Both the position numbers and the translations under genes were made by a program. Source: an uncultured Campylobacter sp. (lineage in GTDB: Bacteria; Campylobacterota; Campylobacteria; Campylobacterales; Campylobacteraceae). From it: DNA of 31,701 nucleotides. The notes beneath the pieces were generated by a model. The model had not been told where the DNA came from. It was given only the letters and a program-made list of their open reading frames with translations, and made no database searches. The stretch's first letter is position 1. Each line of letters starts with the position of its first letter. This document shows positions 7,228 through 14,921 of this stretch, piece after piece. The DNA lies in contig NZ_CALIST010000060.1 of assembly GCF_938041645.1 (NCBI RefSeq), positions 1 to 31,701 on the forward strand, given 5' to 3'.

Positions 7228-9420
7228 TTAGTTTTTATATACGTCCGTAAGCGATACGAAATCCACGATTTTAAAGCGGTTTTTGAGTTTGTCTTTAATC
7301 TCCGTGGAGTCTAAATTTTCGTTTAGCTCGATGATGATCTCAAAATAATCCGACGTCGTTTCACTATTTTCGTTGAGGCTTATCGACACTAGATCGACCT
7401 CAAGCTTGACTAAATAGTTCAAAAACGTCGCCAGCGAGCCGCGCTTGTTTTCTAAATTTAATATGATCTTGTAGCGGTGCGGCGCATTACGCGTCCATTT
7501 TACGAAGATCATCTCATCGGTTTTGATTAGCTCGCTTGCACGTTCGCACAGCTTATGATGCACCGTTACGCCGTGCCCGTTGCGAAAGCCGATGATGTCG
7601 TCACCGCGCTTTGGGTTGCAGCAGTAATCAAACTCAACCTCGTCGATTTTAAAATTTGAATACACCACGATGTTGTCAAATTTTTGCTTCTCGATCTCAT
7701 ACTTGCTGCGAAATTTCATATTGAAGAATTTCTCTTTGAGCGGGTATTTTTTCAGCGCATTTACGACGTCTTTTAAAAATACCGAGTCATAGGCAGCTTT
7801 GCCGATCTTTTTGCTTAAATTTTCTTTTTCAAGCCAGCTTAAAATGCTCTCCTTGCTCGTCGTAAAGATCGCGCATAAAATTTTAATTGCTACTTCAAAA
7901 TTTATATCTCTGATCTTTTGTTTGCAAAACGCCTTTATCGTCGCGCGCGCCTTGCCGGTTTTTACAGAGCTTAGCCAGCTGCAGCGGTAGTGTGGCTCGC
8001 TTCCGGTAATGATATGAACGATATCTCCGTTTTTTAGCTCCGTTAATAGCGGCACCTTGACGCGGTTTATAAAGGCCTCGGTTGCTTTTAAGCCCACTTG
8101 AGAGTGTATCTCGTAGGCGTAATCAAGCGCTGTAGCACCGCGCGGCAATGTAAAAATTCCGCCCTTGGGAGAATACACGGCGATATCTTCTACGTAGAGG
8201 CTGTCTTTGGCGTATTCGTAAAGATCCTCGGCGTTGGCGTCGTCCTCTTCCTGCATGCCGATGTCGTTTAGCCAATCAAGCTTCGGATTGATTGAGCCGC
8301 TATATTTATATTTCCAGTGCGCTGCAACGCCGAATTCTGCGGTGTTGTGCATATCAAAGGTGCGGATCTGTACCTCTACGATCATACTTTCGTTAAAAAC
8401 GGTCGTGTGGATCGTCTGGTAGCCGTTTTGCTTCGGAAGCGCGATATAATCCTTAAAGCGCGATATGAGCGGGTTAAATTTAGTATGGATTATGCCCAGA
8501 GCTAAGTAGCAATCCATCGGCTTTTGCACGATGATGCGGATAGCCAAAAGATCGAGCACCTCCTCGATCGAAATTCCTTTGCGCTGCATTTTTAAAAAGA
8601 TTGAGTAGTAGTGCTTCATCCGCTTTTGGATCTCAAAGCTGCCCTCGCTAAAGCCGTTTGAGAGCATATACTCCTTGATCTTTTCGCTAAATTTGCTCAA
8701 GCTCATCTGAAGCTGCTGCTTATGCTCCTCGACGTAATCGGCGATCGCCGCGTATTCTTTGGGCATGACGTATTTAAAGCTAAGATCCTCAAGCACGTTT
8801 TTGATCGATGAAATTCCAAGCCTGTGCGCGATCGGCGCATAAACCAAAAGCGTCTCCTCGCCAATGCGTTTTTGTTTATCGGGGCGAAGTGCGTCTAGGG
8901 TTAGCATATTGTGCAGTCTATCGCAGAGCTTTACGACTAAGACGCGCTGATCGTTAATGGAGATCATCAGCATCCTGCGGAAGGTAAGCGCGGTGGTGCG
9001 TAGCTTGGCGTTACTATCGCTGGATGGGGCTAATTTATCCTCTCTGATGTTTACGATTTTAGTAAGCCCTTCTACGATTTTGGCTACTTCGTCGCCGAAT
9101 CTTTGTCTAACCTGCTCGATGCTGTAATCTGTATCCTCTACTACGTCGTGTAGTAGCGCAGATATCACCATTGCGTCGTCTCCGCCCATAAAAGATACGA
9201 AGCAAGCTACCAAAATCGGATGGATCGCATACGGCTCGCCACTTTTGCGAAACTGCCCGTCATGCTGCGCGATGCATAAATTTATAGCATCCACTAGCAG
9301 CGGAGTGGGCTCTTTTAGATTATAAAGCAGCTGCTTGGCGCTTTGAATGTCTTTGGTATCGACGACATCGTCGATGAGACTTTCTAAGAAGTTATCATTA
9401 ATCCTTGTCAACGATTCCAT
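7228..9420 (-). CDS. spoT: Bifunctional (p)ppGpp synthetase/hydrolase (SpoT/Rel)
   Basis: This 730-residue RSH protein makes and degrades the stringent-response alarmone. Domains in order: an HD hydrolase (about residues 40-200; His67 in AIHP, and the metal-binding HD pair at 91-92 in LLHDVVEDTD), and a synthetase (about 240-370) with RFKD at 321-324 followed by YIALPKQNGYQTIHT. The RFKD form (rather than the acidic ExDD of RelA) is typical of bifunctional enzymes. A TGS domain follows (about 411-472), then a helical/zinc-finger-like part with the Cys-Cys pair of FDYCCNPKRGDDIIGF, and a C-terminal ACT domain (about 655-725). Both halves look intact, so hydrolase and synthetase activity are expected. 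The start overlaps the end of rpoZ by 23 bp, the familiar rpoZ-spoT linkage. Confidence 0.97.
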   Translation of the reverse strand: MESLTRINDNFLESLIDDVVDTKDIQSAKQLLYNLKEPTPLLVDAINLCIAQHDGQFRKSGEPYAIHPILVACFVSFMGGDDAMVISALLHDVVEDTDYSIEQVRQRFGDEVAKIVEGLTKIVNIREDKLAPSSDSNAKLRTTALTFRRMLMISINDQRVLVVKLCDRLHNMLTLDALRPDKQKRIGEETLLVYAPIAHRLGISSIKNVLEDLSFKYVMPKEYAAIADYVEEHKQQLQMSLSKFSEKIKEYMLSNGFSEGSFEIQKRMKHYYSIFLKMQRKGISIEEVLDLLAIRIIVQKPMDCYLALGIIHTKFNPLISRFKDYIALPKQNGYQTIHTTVFNESMIVEVQIRTFDMHNTAEFGVAAHWKYKYSGSINPKLDWLNDIGMQEEDDANAEDLYEYAKDSLYVEDIAVYSPKGGIFTLPRGATALDYAYEIHSQVGLKATEAFINRVKVPLLTELKNGDIVHIITGSEPHYRCSWLSSVKTGKARATIKAFCKQKIRDINFEVAIKILCAIFTTSKESILSWLEKENLSKKIGKAAYDSVFLKDVVNALKKYPLKEKFFNMKFRSKYEIEKQKFDNIVVYSNFKIDEVEFDYCCNPKRGDDIIGFRNGHGVTVHHKLCERASELIKTDEMIFVKWTRNAPHRYKIILNLENKRGSLATFLNYLVKLEVDLVSISLNENSETTSDYFEIIIELNENLDSTEIKDKLKNRFKIVDFVSLTDVYKN

Positions 9421-9616
9421 CTAATGCGATCTTACCTTCGGCTAGTTCCAAGATTGCTATATCGGCAAATTTCATCCTGCGAGTATCTACGTTCTCTATC
9501 AGCGGAGGTTCGCCAGCAGCTAGCTGCTCGGCGCGTTTGCTTATCATCAAAGATAGCTTATATCGGTCTCCGCCCGTTACTTTTAAAGCCTTGGCTACAA
9601 TTTGTTCGGTTCTCAT
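9398..9616 (-). CDS. rpoZ: RNA polymerase omega subunit
   Basis: A 72-residue omega subunit, which helps assemble the beta-prime subunit and links RNA polymerase to ppGpp signalling. The sequence MRTEQIVAKALK, then DRYKLSLMISKRAEQLA, and the epsilon-type ending MKFADIAILELAEGKI fit the family. I chose the ATG at 9616, which has AAGGAG 5 bases upstream; a TTG directly before it would add one Met but would sit too close to the Shine-Dalgarno sequence. It lies between pyrH (23 bp upstream) and spoT (overlapping by 23 bp). Confidence 0.95.
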   Translation of the reverse strand: MRTEQIVAKALKVTGGDRYKLSLMISKRAEQLAAGEPPLIENVDTRRMKFADIAILELAEGKIALDGIVDKD

Positions 9617-9639
9617 CAATTCTCCTTAAATTTTAAATT

Positions 9640-10359
9640 TCAGTTTTTTACGATCGAGCAGGAGCTTAGATCTCCGCCCTCGACGATTTTGTATAAATTT
9701 CCGCTCTTAAACATATTGCACACGATGATCGGAAGCGCGTTGTCCTTGGCAAGCGCGATAGCCGTATCGTCCATCACCCTGATGTTGTCGTGCAGGGCTT
9801 GATCGTAAGTGACTTTGGAAAGCAATTTGGCGTCTTTAAATTTTTGCGGATCCTTGTCGTAGATCCCCATTACCTTAGTGGCTTTTATGATAGCGTCGGC
9901 TCCGATCTCGATCGCGCGGAGAGTGCCCGCAGTATCGGTAGTAAAAAACGGATTTCCCGTGCCCGCGGCAAAGATCACGACGCGCCCTTTTTCGAGGTGT
10001 CTTTTAGCGCGACCGATGATGAAGGTCTCGCAGATCGCCTCCATCTTTATCGCACTTTGCACGCGTACGTCCATACCTGCGTATTCCAGCGCTTCTCTCA
10101 TAGCGATTGCGTTTATGACGGTGGCTAGCATGCCCATATGATCGCCGCTGGTGCGCTTGATGATACCGCTAGCCGCGGCGCTTACGCCTCTTATGATGTT
10201 GCCGCCGCCGATTACGATGCCTACTTCGATGCCGCCCTCTACGAGCTGCTTGATCTCTTTAGCGATAAATTTTAAAATTTCGCTGTCGATCCCAAAGCCG
10301 TTCTCTCCCGCTAGCGCTTCACCCGAAAATTTTACGAGTATGCGATTGTATTTAGCCAT
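9640..10359 (-). CDS. pyrH: Uridylate kinase (UMP kinase)
   Basis: A 239-residue UMP kinase of the amino-acid kinase fold, converting UMP to UDP for RNA, DNA and sugar-nucleotide synthesis. Signature segments: RILVKFSGEALAGENGFGID at the N-terminus (phosphate loop Lys), VIGGGNIIRG near 50-59, SGDHMGMLATVINA near 71-84, GTGNPFFTTDTA near 132-143 and ATKVMGIYDKDP near 160-171. Length is normal. AGGAG precedes the ATG by 7 bases. It is the first gene of the conserved minus-strand group; lnt ends 64 bp upstream on the same strand and a possible promoter lies between. Confidence 0.97.
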   Translation of the reverse strand: MAKYNRILVKFSGEALAGENGFGIDSEILKFIAKEIKQLVEGGIEVGIVIGGGNIIRGVSAAASGIIKRTSGDHMGMLATVINAIAMREALEYAGMDVRVQSAIKMEAICETFIIGRAKRHLEKGRVVIFAAGTGNPFFTTDTAGTLRAIEIGADAIIKATKVMGIYDKDPQKFKDAKLLSKVTYDQALHDNIRVMDDTAIALAKDNALPIIVCNMFKSGNLYKIVEGGDLSSCSIVKN

Positions 10360-10388
10360 AAATTTAGCTCCTAATAAAATTTTAAAAT

Positions 10389-10394
10389 ATTATC
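10389..10394 (-). promoter_or_regulatory. Possible -10 element upstream of pyrH
   Basis: On the minus strand GATAAT (one change from TATAAT), preceded by TTTTG, lies about 30 nt before the pyrH ATG in the 64-bp gap after lnt. Campylobacter sigma-70 promoters often lack a -35 box, and none is obvious here. The region is AT-rich, so a chance match is quite possible. Confidence 0.3.
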
Positions 10395-10423
10395 CAAAAG
10401 TCGTTTAAAAATAACTTTTTAGG

Positions 10424-11767
10424 CTATTTTAGATGATCTTTAAGGCGGTTTATCCAGATCTTTTTCGGAGCGATTATCTCGCTAGCGCTGCCGTTTACGG
10501 CGTGATAGATCAATGTGCCGTGCAAGCTCGCGTAGTAGCGGATTATGAGGCGCTGCAAATAGGGCTCGTAGCTCGGCACGAACCAGCCGTTATTGCTGAT
10601 CGCTACGACGTATTTGGGCGAGCCTTCGTAAAGCTCTGCGCGCGTAGCCTCGTAGCAAACGGCGCTTCTTACGCTCTTGCCGCCAAGCTCGTAGTCGCTA
10701 AAACCGCTAGCCGTCGAAAAATCGGTCGCGCCGCCTAACAGCACGCGGTTGATGAAATTTCGCGCAAATTCAGGTAGCGGCACCATTTCGCCAAACGGCA
10801 CCAAAATGTGCTTATCGAAGCGCTTCATTTCCCCGTTCGCAAAAAGATAGGCGCTGTTGTAAAATTTCCCGTTCTCATACGCTTCCGCGCCCGCTACGAT
10901 AGTAATTGCGCGCGATTTTTCCTTTAGAGCTTCAACTAGCACGTTTTCTAAATTTAGCGGCATCGCAAAGGCGCTCTCGGGCAAAATTATGGCATCCTGC
11001 CCCGCTGCGATGGCATCATCAATCCGAGCTAAATTTGCCAACGCGGCGGATAAAATTTTATCTTTCGCCCAGATGTCGTGCTGCGAAATATCGGTGTTTG
11101 CGAGTAAAATTTTAATCGGCAGTGGCTCGGGCTCTTTTTGGCTAAATTGCAGCGCGCAGATCAAAAATATCGCGAAAATTAGGGCGTTAAGCTTAGCCCG
11201 GGCGCCGTGTCCGCGTAGATACAAAATCGCGCAAAGCCCCGCTAAAATCAGAGCCAGCGCGCTAAGATCGGCTCTGAAAATTCCATGACTTAGCAGCAGT
11301 TCAAAATTTAGCCAATCAAAGCCGAAAGGGTGGATAAATTTTAAAATCAAAAGGCACGCAGCGCGCAAAATTGGCGCGTCAAAGATCGCAAGGATGCGGA
11401 AAATAAAGGCATAAACGAGGCAAATTCCAAGAATTTCAATCGGGATCAAAAACGCAAGATCGAAATAGATCAGACTGAAGCTGATCCAGTGCATCCATAG
11501 CGCGCCGATAAAAAATCCGCACCAAAACCACTCCGCCTTGCTTGCTTTTAGCAGATAAAAAAGTGCCGCTATCGCAATTAGAGGCGAGAGAAATTCCGCC
11601 GCCAAGGCGATTAAACCGTCAAATTTAGAGCTTAAAATTTCTACGAAAATAAAATTTGAAAGCGCAAGGGCAAGAACAAAGCCTTTATTTATGTAACTTA
11701 ATGTAAAATAGCTACTTTTTAAATTTCTAATGAAGGAAACACATGGAACAAGGAAACTTCTTTGCAT
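10424..11767 (-). CDS. lnt: Apolipoprotein N-acyltransferase
   Basis: An inner-membrane enzyme of about 447 residues that adds the third acyl chain to lipoproteins, the last step before Lol sorting. The N-terminal half has several membrane segments (from about residue 30 to 210). The C-terminal nitrilase-like domain carries the catalytic triad: Glu265 (LPESAF), Lys320 (FDKHILVPFGE) and Cys372 (SAVCYE), counted from the TTG at 11770. The start is uncertain: the only early in-frame starts are TTG 11770 and ATG 11767, both inside the divergently read yajC. Only a weak AGGA lies upstream, and later starts would remove the first membrane helix. Either the genes overlap by about 25 bp or a non-standard start is used. 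Confidence 0.92.
   Translation of the reverse strand: MQRSFLVPCVSFIRNLKSSYFTLSYINKGFVLALALSNFIFVEILSSKFDGLIALAAEFLSPLIAIAALFYLLKASKAEWFWCGFFIGALWMHWISFSLIYFDLAFLIPIEILGICLVYAFIFRILAIFDAPILRAACLLILKFIHPFGFDWLNFELLLSHGIFRADLSALALILAGLCAILYLRGHGARAKLNALIFAIFLICALQFSQKEPEPLPIKILLANTDISQHDIWAKDKILSAALANLARIDDAIAAGQDAIILPESAFAMPLNLENVLVEALKEKSRAITIVAGAEAYENGKFYNSAYLFANGEMKRFDKHILVPFGEMVPLPEFARNFINRVLLGGATDFSTASGFSDYELGGKSVRSAVCYEATRAELYEGSPKYVVAISNNGWFVPSYEPYLQRLIIRYYASLHGTLIYHAVNGSASEIIAPKKIWINRLKDHLK
11704..11709 (+). promoter_or_regulatory. Possible -10 element for yajC-secD-secF
   Basis: TAAAAT preceded by ATG lies 34 nt before the yajC ATG, the usual distance for a short leader, within the 5' part of the divergent lnt gene. 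No clear -35 is seen, as is common in Campylobacter. This would be the main start point for the long plus-strand gene run. Confidence 0.35.
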
Positions 11768-12015
11768 CAATCCTGCCTATCGTCGTAATCTTTGCGATTA
11801 TGTATTTTTTGATTATCAGACCGCAGCAAAAGCAGGCCAAGGATCATAAAGCAATGGTCGATGCGCTCGGCAAAGGCGATAAGATCATAACTAGCGGTGG
11901 CATAAAATGCACGGTCGTGAAAACAAACAACGATTTTATCACAGTTAAGCTTAACGATGAGGTCATGGTTGAGCTGGATAAACAATTTGTGGCAAGAAAA
12001 TTAGATGAGCAGTAA
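11743..12015 (+). CDS. yajC: Sec translocon accessory protein YajC
   Basis: A 90-residue single-span membrane protein of the SecDF-YajC complex that assists protein export. The N-terminal helix ASILPIVVIFAIMYFLIIRP is followed by the family signature RPQQKQAKDHKAMVDAL, then KGDKIITSGGI and a small beta domain ending FVARKLDEQ. AAGGAA lies 5 bases before the ATG. The gene overlaps secD by 11 bp, so the two are translationally coupled; its 5' end overlaps the divergent lnt start. Confidence 0.96.
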   Translation: MEQGNFFASILPIVVIFAIMYFLIIRPQQKQAKDHKAMVDALGKGDKIITSGGIKCTVVKTNNDFITVKLNDEVMVELDKQFVARKLDEQ

Positions 12016-13606
12016 AATTTCATACCGCCTGCTGATCTTTTTAGCTGCGGTTATTTTTTCGGCGATTTTTGCCGCGCCTTCGATCTTTCAGACCGAAAAG
12101 GGAAGCAAGATAAACTTGGGTTTGGATCTGCAAGGCGGCCTGCATATGCTTTTGGAAGTTCAAAGCGACGAAGCGGTCGTTTCGAAGATCAAATCGATCG
12201 CCGCTAGCGTTAATTACGCCGCCAAGCGCGATGATCTGCTGATGGACGGGCTAAAATTGGAAGGCGATTCGTTTGAGTTTGAAATTTTAGACGCAGACGA
12301 GGCTTCCAAATTTGATGCGATTTTGCATAGCGCCGCAAGCGGATTAGATATTCAAAAATCTGGCGAAAAATATCGCGTCACACTAACGCCTGAGGAGGTC
12401 GAAGCGACTAAAAAATACGCGATCGAACAGGCCGTCGAGACTATCCGAAACCGCTTGGATCAATTCGGACTTGCGGAGCCGACGGTAGCAAAGCAGGGCG
12501 AGAGCTATATTTTGGTGGAGCTTCCGGGCGTCAAAAGTGCAGCGGATGAGCAGCGCGCAAAAGATCTGATTGCCAAAGCGGCTCACTTGCAGCTTATGGC
12601 GGTGGACGACGTGCGCCAAGACCGCGCGCAGACTATCAGTGCAGCGGATGCCAGAGCTTACGGCGACGTGATCTATCCCGACGTTAAAAATCCGAATTAC
12701 AAGTATCTCATAAACGAAATTCCGGTGCTTGATGGCGCGATGCTAGTCGATGCGAAGGTCGCTTTCGATCAACACACCAACCAGCCGATCATAAATTTTA
12801 CGCTAAACTCTCAAGGCGCTCAAATTTTTGGCGATTTTACCGGCAAAAATGTCGGCAAGCGTCTAGCTATCGTACTTGACGGCAAGGTTTACTCAGCGCC
12901 GCGTATAAACGAGCGCATCGGCGGCGGTAGCGGTCAGATTAGCGGCGGATTCAGCGTCGAGGAGGCGCACGACGTAGCGATTGCGCTTAGAAGCGGCGCG
13001 CTTTTGGCTCCTGTTAAAGTCTCAGAGACACGCAGTATCGGTCCTAGCCTAGGACAAGATAGCATCGATAAAAGTATGGCAGCGCTAAGCCTTGCAGCGG
13101 TTGCGATTTTGATCTTTATGATTTTCTACTACGGCGTGGCGGGACTTTTTGCCGATATCGCGCTTACGGTCAATATCTTGTTTTTGATAGCTTGTATGGC
13201 GCTATTCGGAGCTACTTTGACGCTTCCTGGAATGGCGGGAATCGTGCTAACTATCGGAATGGCCGTGGATGCGAACGTCATCATTAACGAGCGCGTTAGA
13301 GAGGTGCTAAGGACGGGAGTTTCGATCCGCCAAAGTATAAATAAAGGCTATGAAAATGCGATGAGCGCGATCGTGGATTCAAATATCACTACGCTAATTA
13401 CTTCCGCTGCGCTTTATGCTTACGGCACGGGTCCAGTGAAGGGCTTTGCCGTCACGATGAGCATCGGTATCGTAGCGTCGATGATAACGGCTATTTTAGG
13501 CACTCACGGAATGTTTGAGTTAGTAATGGATAAGATGGAAAAGAGCAAAAATACCGCGCTTTGGCTCGGTTATAAAGTAAGAGGAGGCGCAAATGCAAGT
13601 GTTTGA
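12005..13606 (+). CDS. secD: Protein translocase subunit SecD
   Basis: This 533-residue RND-like membrane protein uses the proton gradient to pull exported proteins to the periplasmic side. TM1 is at about residues 8-26, followed by NLGLDLQGGLHMLLEV (conserved LDLQGG), a large periplasmic P1 region with VETIRNRLDQFG and GKNVGKRLAIVLDG, and five more membrane segments after about 365. IGMAVDANVIINERVREVLRTG near 415-436 is the conserved TM4 region with the functionally important Asp. The start ATG lies inside yajC, without a strong ribosome-binding site, which suggests coupling. The 3' end overlaps secF by 14 bp. Confidence 0.97.
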   Translation: MSSKISYRLLIFLAAVIFSAIFAAPSIFQTEKGSKINLGLDLQGGLHMLLEVQSDEAVVSKIKSIAASVNYAAKRDDLLMDGLKLEGDSFEFEILDADEASKFDAILHSAASGLDIQKSGEKYRVTLTPEEVEATKKYAIEQAVETIRNRLDQFGLAEPTVAKQGESYILVELPGVKSAADEQRAKDLIAKAAHLQLMAVDDVRQDRAQTISAADARAYGDVIYPDVKNPNYKYLINEIPVLDGAMLVDAKVAFDQHTNQPIINFTLNSQGAQIFGDFTGKNVGKRLAIVLDGKVYSAPRINERIGGGSGQISGGFSVEEAHDVAIALRSGALLAPVKVSETRSIGPSLGQDSIDKSMAALSLAAVAILIFMIFYYGVAGLFADIALTVNILFLIACMALFGATLTLPGMAGIVLTIGMAVDANVIINERVREVLRTGVSIRQSINKGYENAMSAIVDSNITTLITSAALYAYGTGPVKGFAVTMSIGIVASMITAILGTHGMFELVMDKMEKSKNTALWLGYKVRGGANASV

Positions 13607-14561
13607 TAAGGGCAAAATTTATGATTTTATGAAATTTAGATATTTTACTTTTGCGCTTTCTGCTGTTTTGATAATAGGCTCTATTGCGCTATTTTTCATT
13701 AAGGGCATTAATTACGGCATCGATTTTAGCGGCGGTACACTCATTCAGGTTAAATACGACGCTAAAGCACCGCTTGATGAGATCAGAAAACGCTTCGAGG
13801 CGGCAAATTTAGGCAATATCAACGTTACGGAATTCGGTAGCGATCAAGAAGTTACGATTAGATATTCAGGCGCTGCGAGTGAACTGGGCGATAATCCCGC
13901 CTTAGCGGCGCAAAAAATTTTACAAGGCAGTGGAAACTTCGACATTCGCAAGGTCGATATCGTAGGTCCTAAAGTCGGCGAGGAGCTTCGCACAAACGGA
14001 ATTTTAGCGGTATGTGTGTCGTTTGCGCTCATTTTGGTTTATATCACCCTGCGGTTTGAGTGGAGATTTGCGATTGCAGCCGTACTATCGGATCTGCACG
14101 ACGTCGTAGTCGCCGTAGGCGCGATGATTTTAGCTGGCGTGGATTTCAACCTTGAAATTCTAGCCGCACTGCTAACTATAATGGGCTACTCGCTTAACGA
14201 TACTATCGTTGTTTTCGATAGAATTCGAGAGGGTGTAAAAGATAGTAAATCGATTAAGCTTGACGAGGTTATAAACGAATCAATCTCTCATACGCTATCG
14301 CGCACGTTGCTTACTTCGCTTACGACTCTCATCGTCATCGTGATTTTATTCGTCTGGGGCGGCGAGATGATCCACGGCTTTAGCTTCGTGATGCTAATAG
14401 GCGTCATAGCAGGAACATTCAGCTCCGTATTTGTAGCTGCTCCGATGCTGATTTTGTTTAAATTTAATGTCGAGAAATACCGCGCGTTTTTGGCTGAAAA
14501 ACAGCGCCGTATCAAAGAGAAAGAAAAGAATCGCGCCATGTATGAAAAAGGCACGGTGTAA
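13593..14561 (+). CDS. secF: Protein translocase subunit SecF
   Basis: A 322-residue partner of SecD in the SecDF motor. TM1 (about residues 17-36) is followed by INYGIDFSGGTLIQVKY, the conserved DFSGG motif, and a short periplasmic domain. VGPKVGEELRTNG leads into five membrane helices. The conserved GYSLNDTIVVFDRIRE (about 206-221) and HTLSRTLLTSLTTL are present. GGAGG lies 6 bases before the ATG, within the end of secD. The C-terminal 30 residues are highly charged and cytoplasmic. Confidence 0.97.
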   Translation: MQVFDKGKIYDFMKFRYFTFALSAVLIIGSIALFFIKGINYGIDFSGGTLIQVKYDAKAPLDEIRKRFEAANLGNINVTEFGSDQEVTIRYSGAASELGDNPALAAQKILQGSGNFDIRKVDIVGPKVGEELRTNGILAVCVSFALILVYITLRFEWRFAIAAVLSDLHDVVVAVGAMILAGVDFNLEILAALLTIMGYSLNDTIVVFDRIREGVKDSKSIKLDEVINESISHTLSRTLLTSLTTLIVIVILFVWGGEMIHGFSFVMLIGVIAGTFSSVFVAAPMLILFKFNVEKYRAFLAEKQRRIKEKEKNRAMYEKGTV

Positions 14562-14570
14562 GGATAAAAG

Positions 14571-14912
14571 ATGAACTGGGGAAGGGTAATTTACATATTT
14601 TTTGCGCTGATGAGTATGACTACGATAGGCGGGTTTTTGTATGAGAAGAATGAAATTTTACTTTTCATAGCAACCAGCGTGAATGCAGTCTCGACGCTTT
14701 TGAAGGTAGGCGTGCGAAATATGCTAGCAGCCGAGCTTTTTGCAAGCTCGCTCGTAGCGGATCTGCATCTCATACCGGCGTTCGTTTTGATTGTAGTAGC
14801 GCCGGGAGATCTATCGATCGTGACCTCGCTTGCGATCGGCGCGCTACTTGCAAACTTTTTCTCGCTAATTTTAATAGCGATCGAGTCGGCAAAAACTAAA
14901 GACGAATTCTAG
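14571..14912 (+). CDS. Small membrane protein between secF and leuS (possibly DUF6394)
   Basis: A 113-residue protein with about four hydrophobic helices (roughly residues 5-23, 28-48, 58-78 and 80-105), a short polar linker KVGVRNMLAA and a charged C-terminal tail ESAKTKDEF. I believe it belongs to the uncharacterised family DUF6394 of Campylobacterota, but I cannot check this. AAGGA lies upstream of the ATG, 9 bp after the secF stop, and leuS starts 9 bp after its own stop. It is therefore an operon member; the position suggests a membrane or export-related role, which is only inference. Confidence 0.8.
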   Translation: MNWGRVIYIFFALMSMTTIGGFLYEKNEILLFIATSVNAVSTLLKVGVRNMLAAELFASSLVADLHLIPAFVLIVVAPGDLSIVTSLAIGALLANFFSLILIAIESAKTKDEF

Positions 14913-14921
14913 GAGCGCAAA

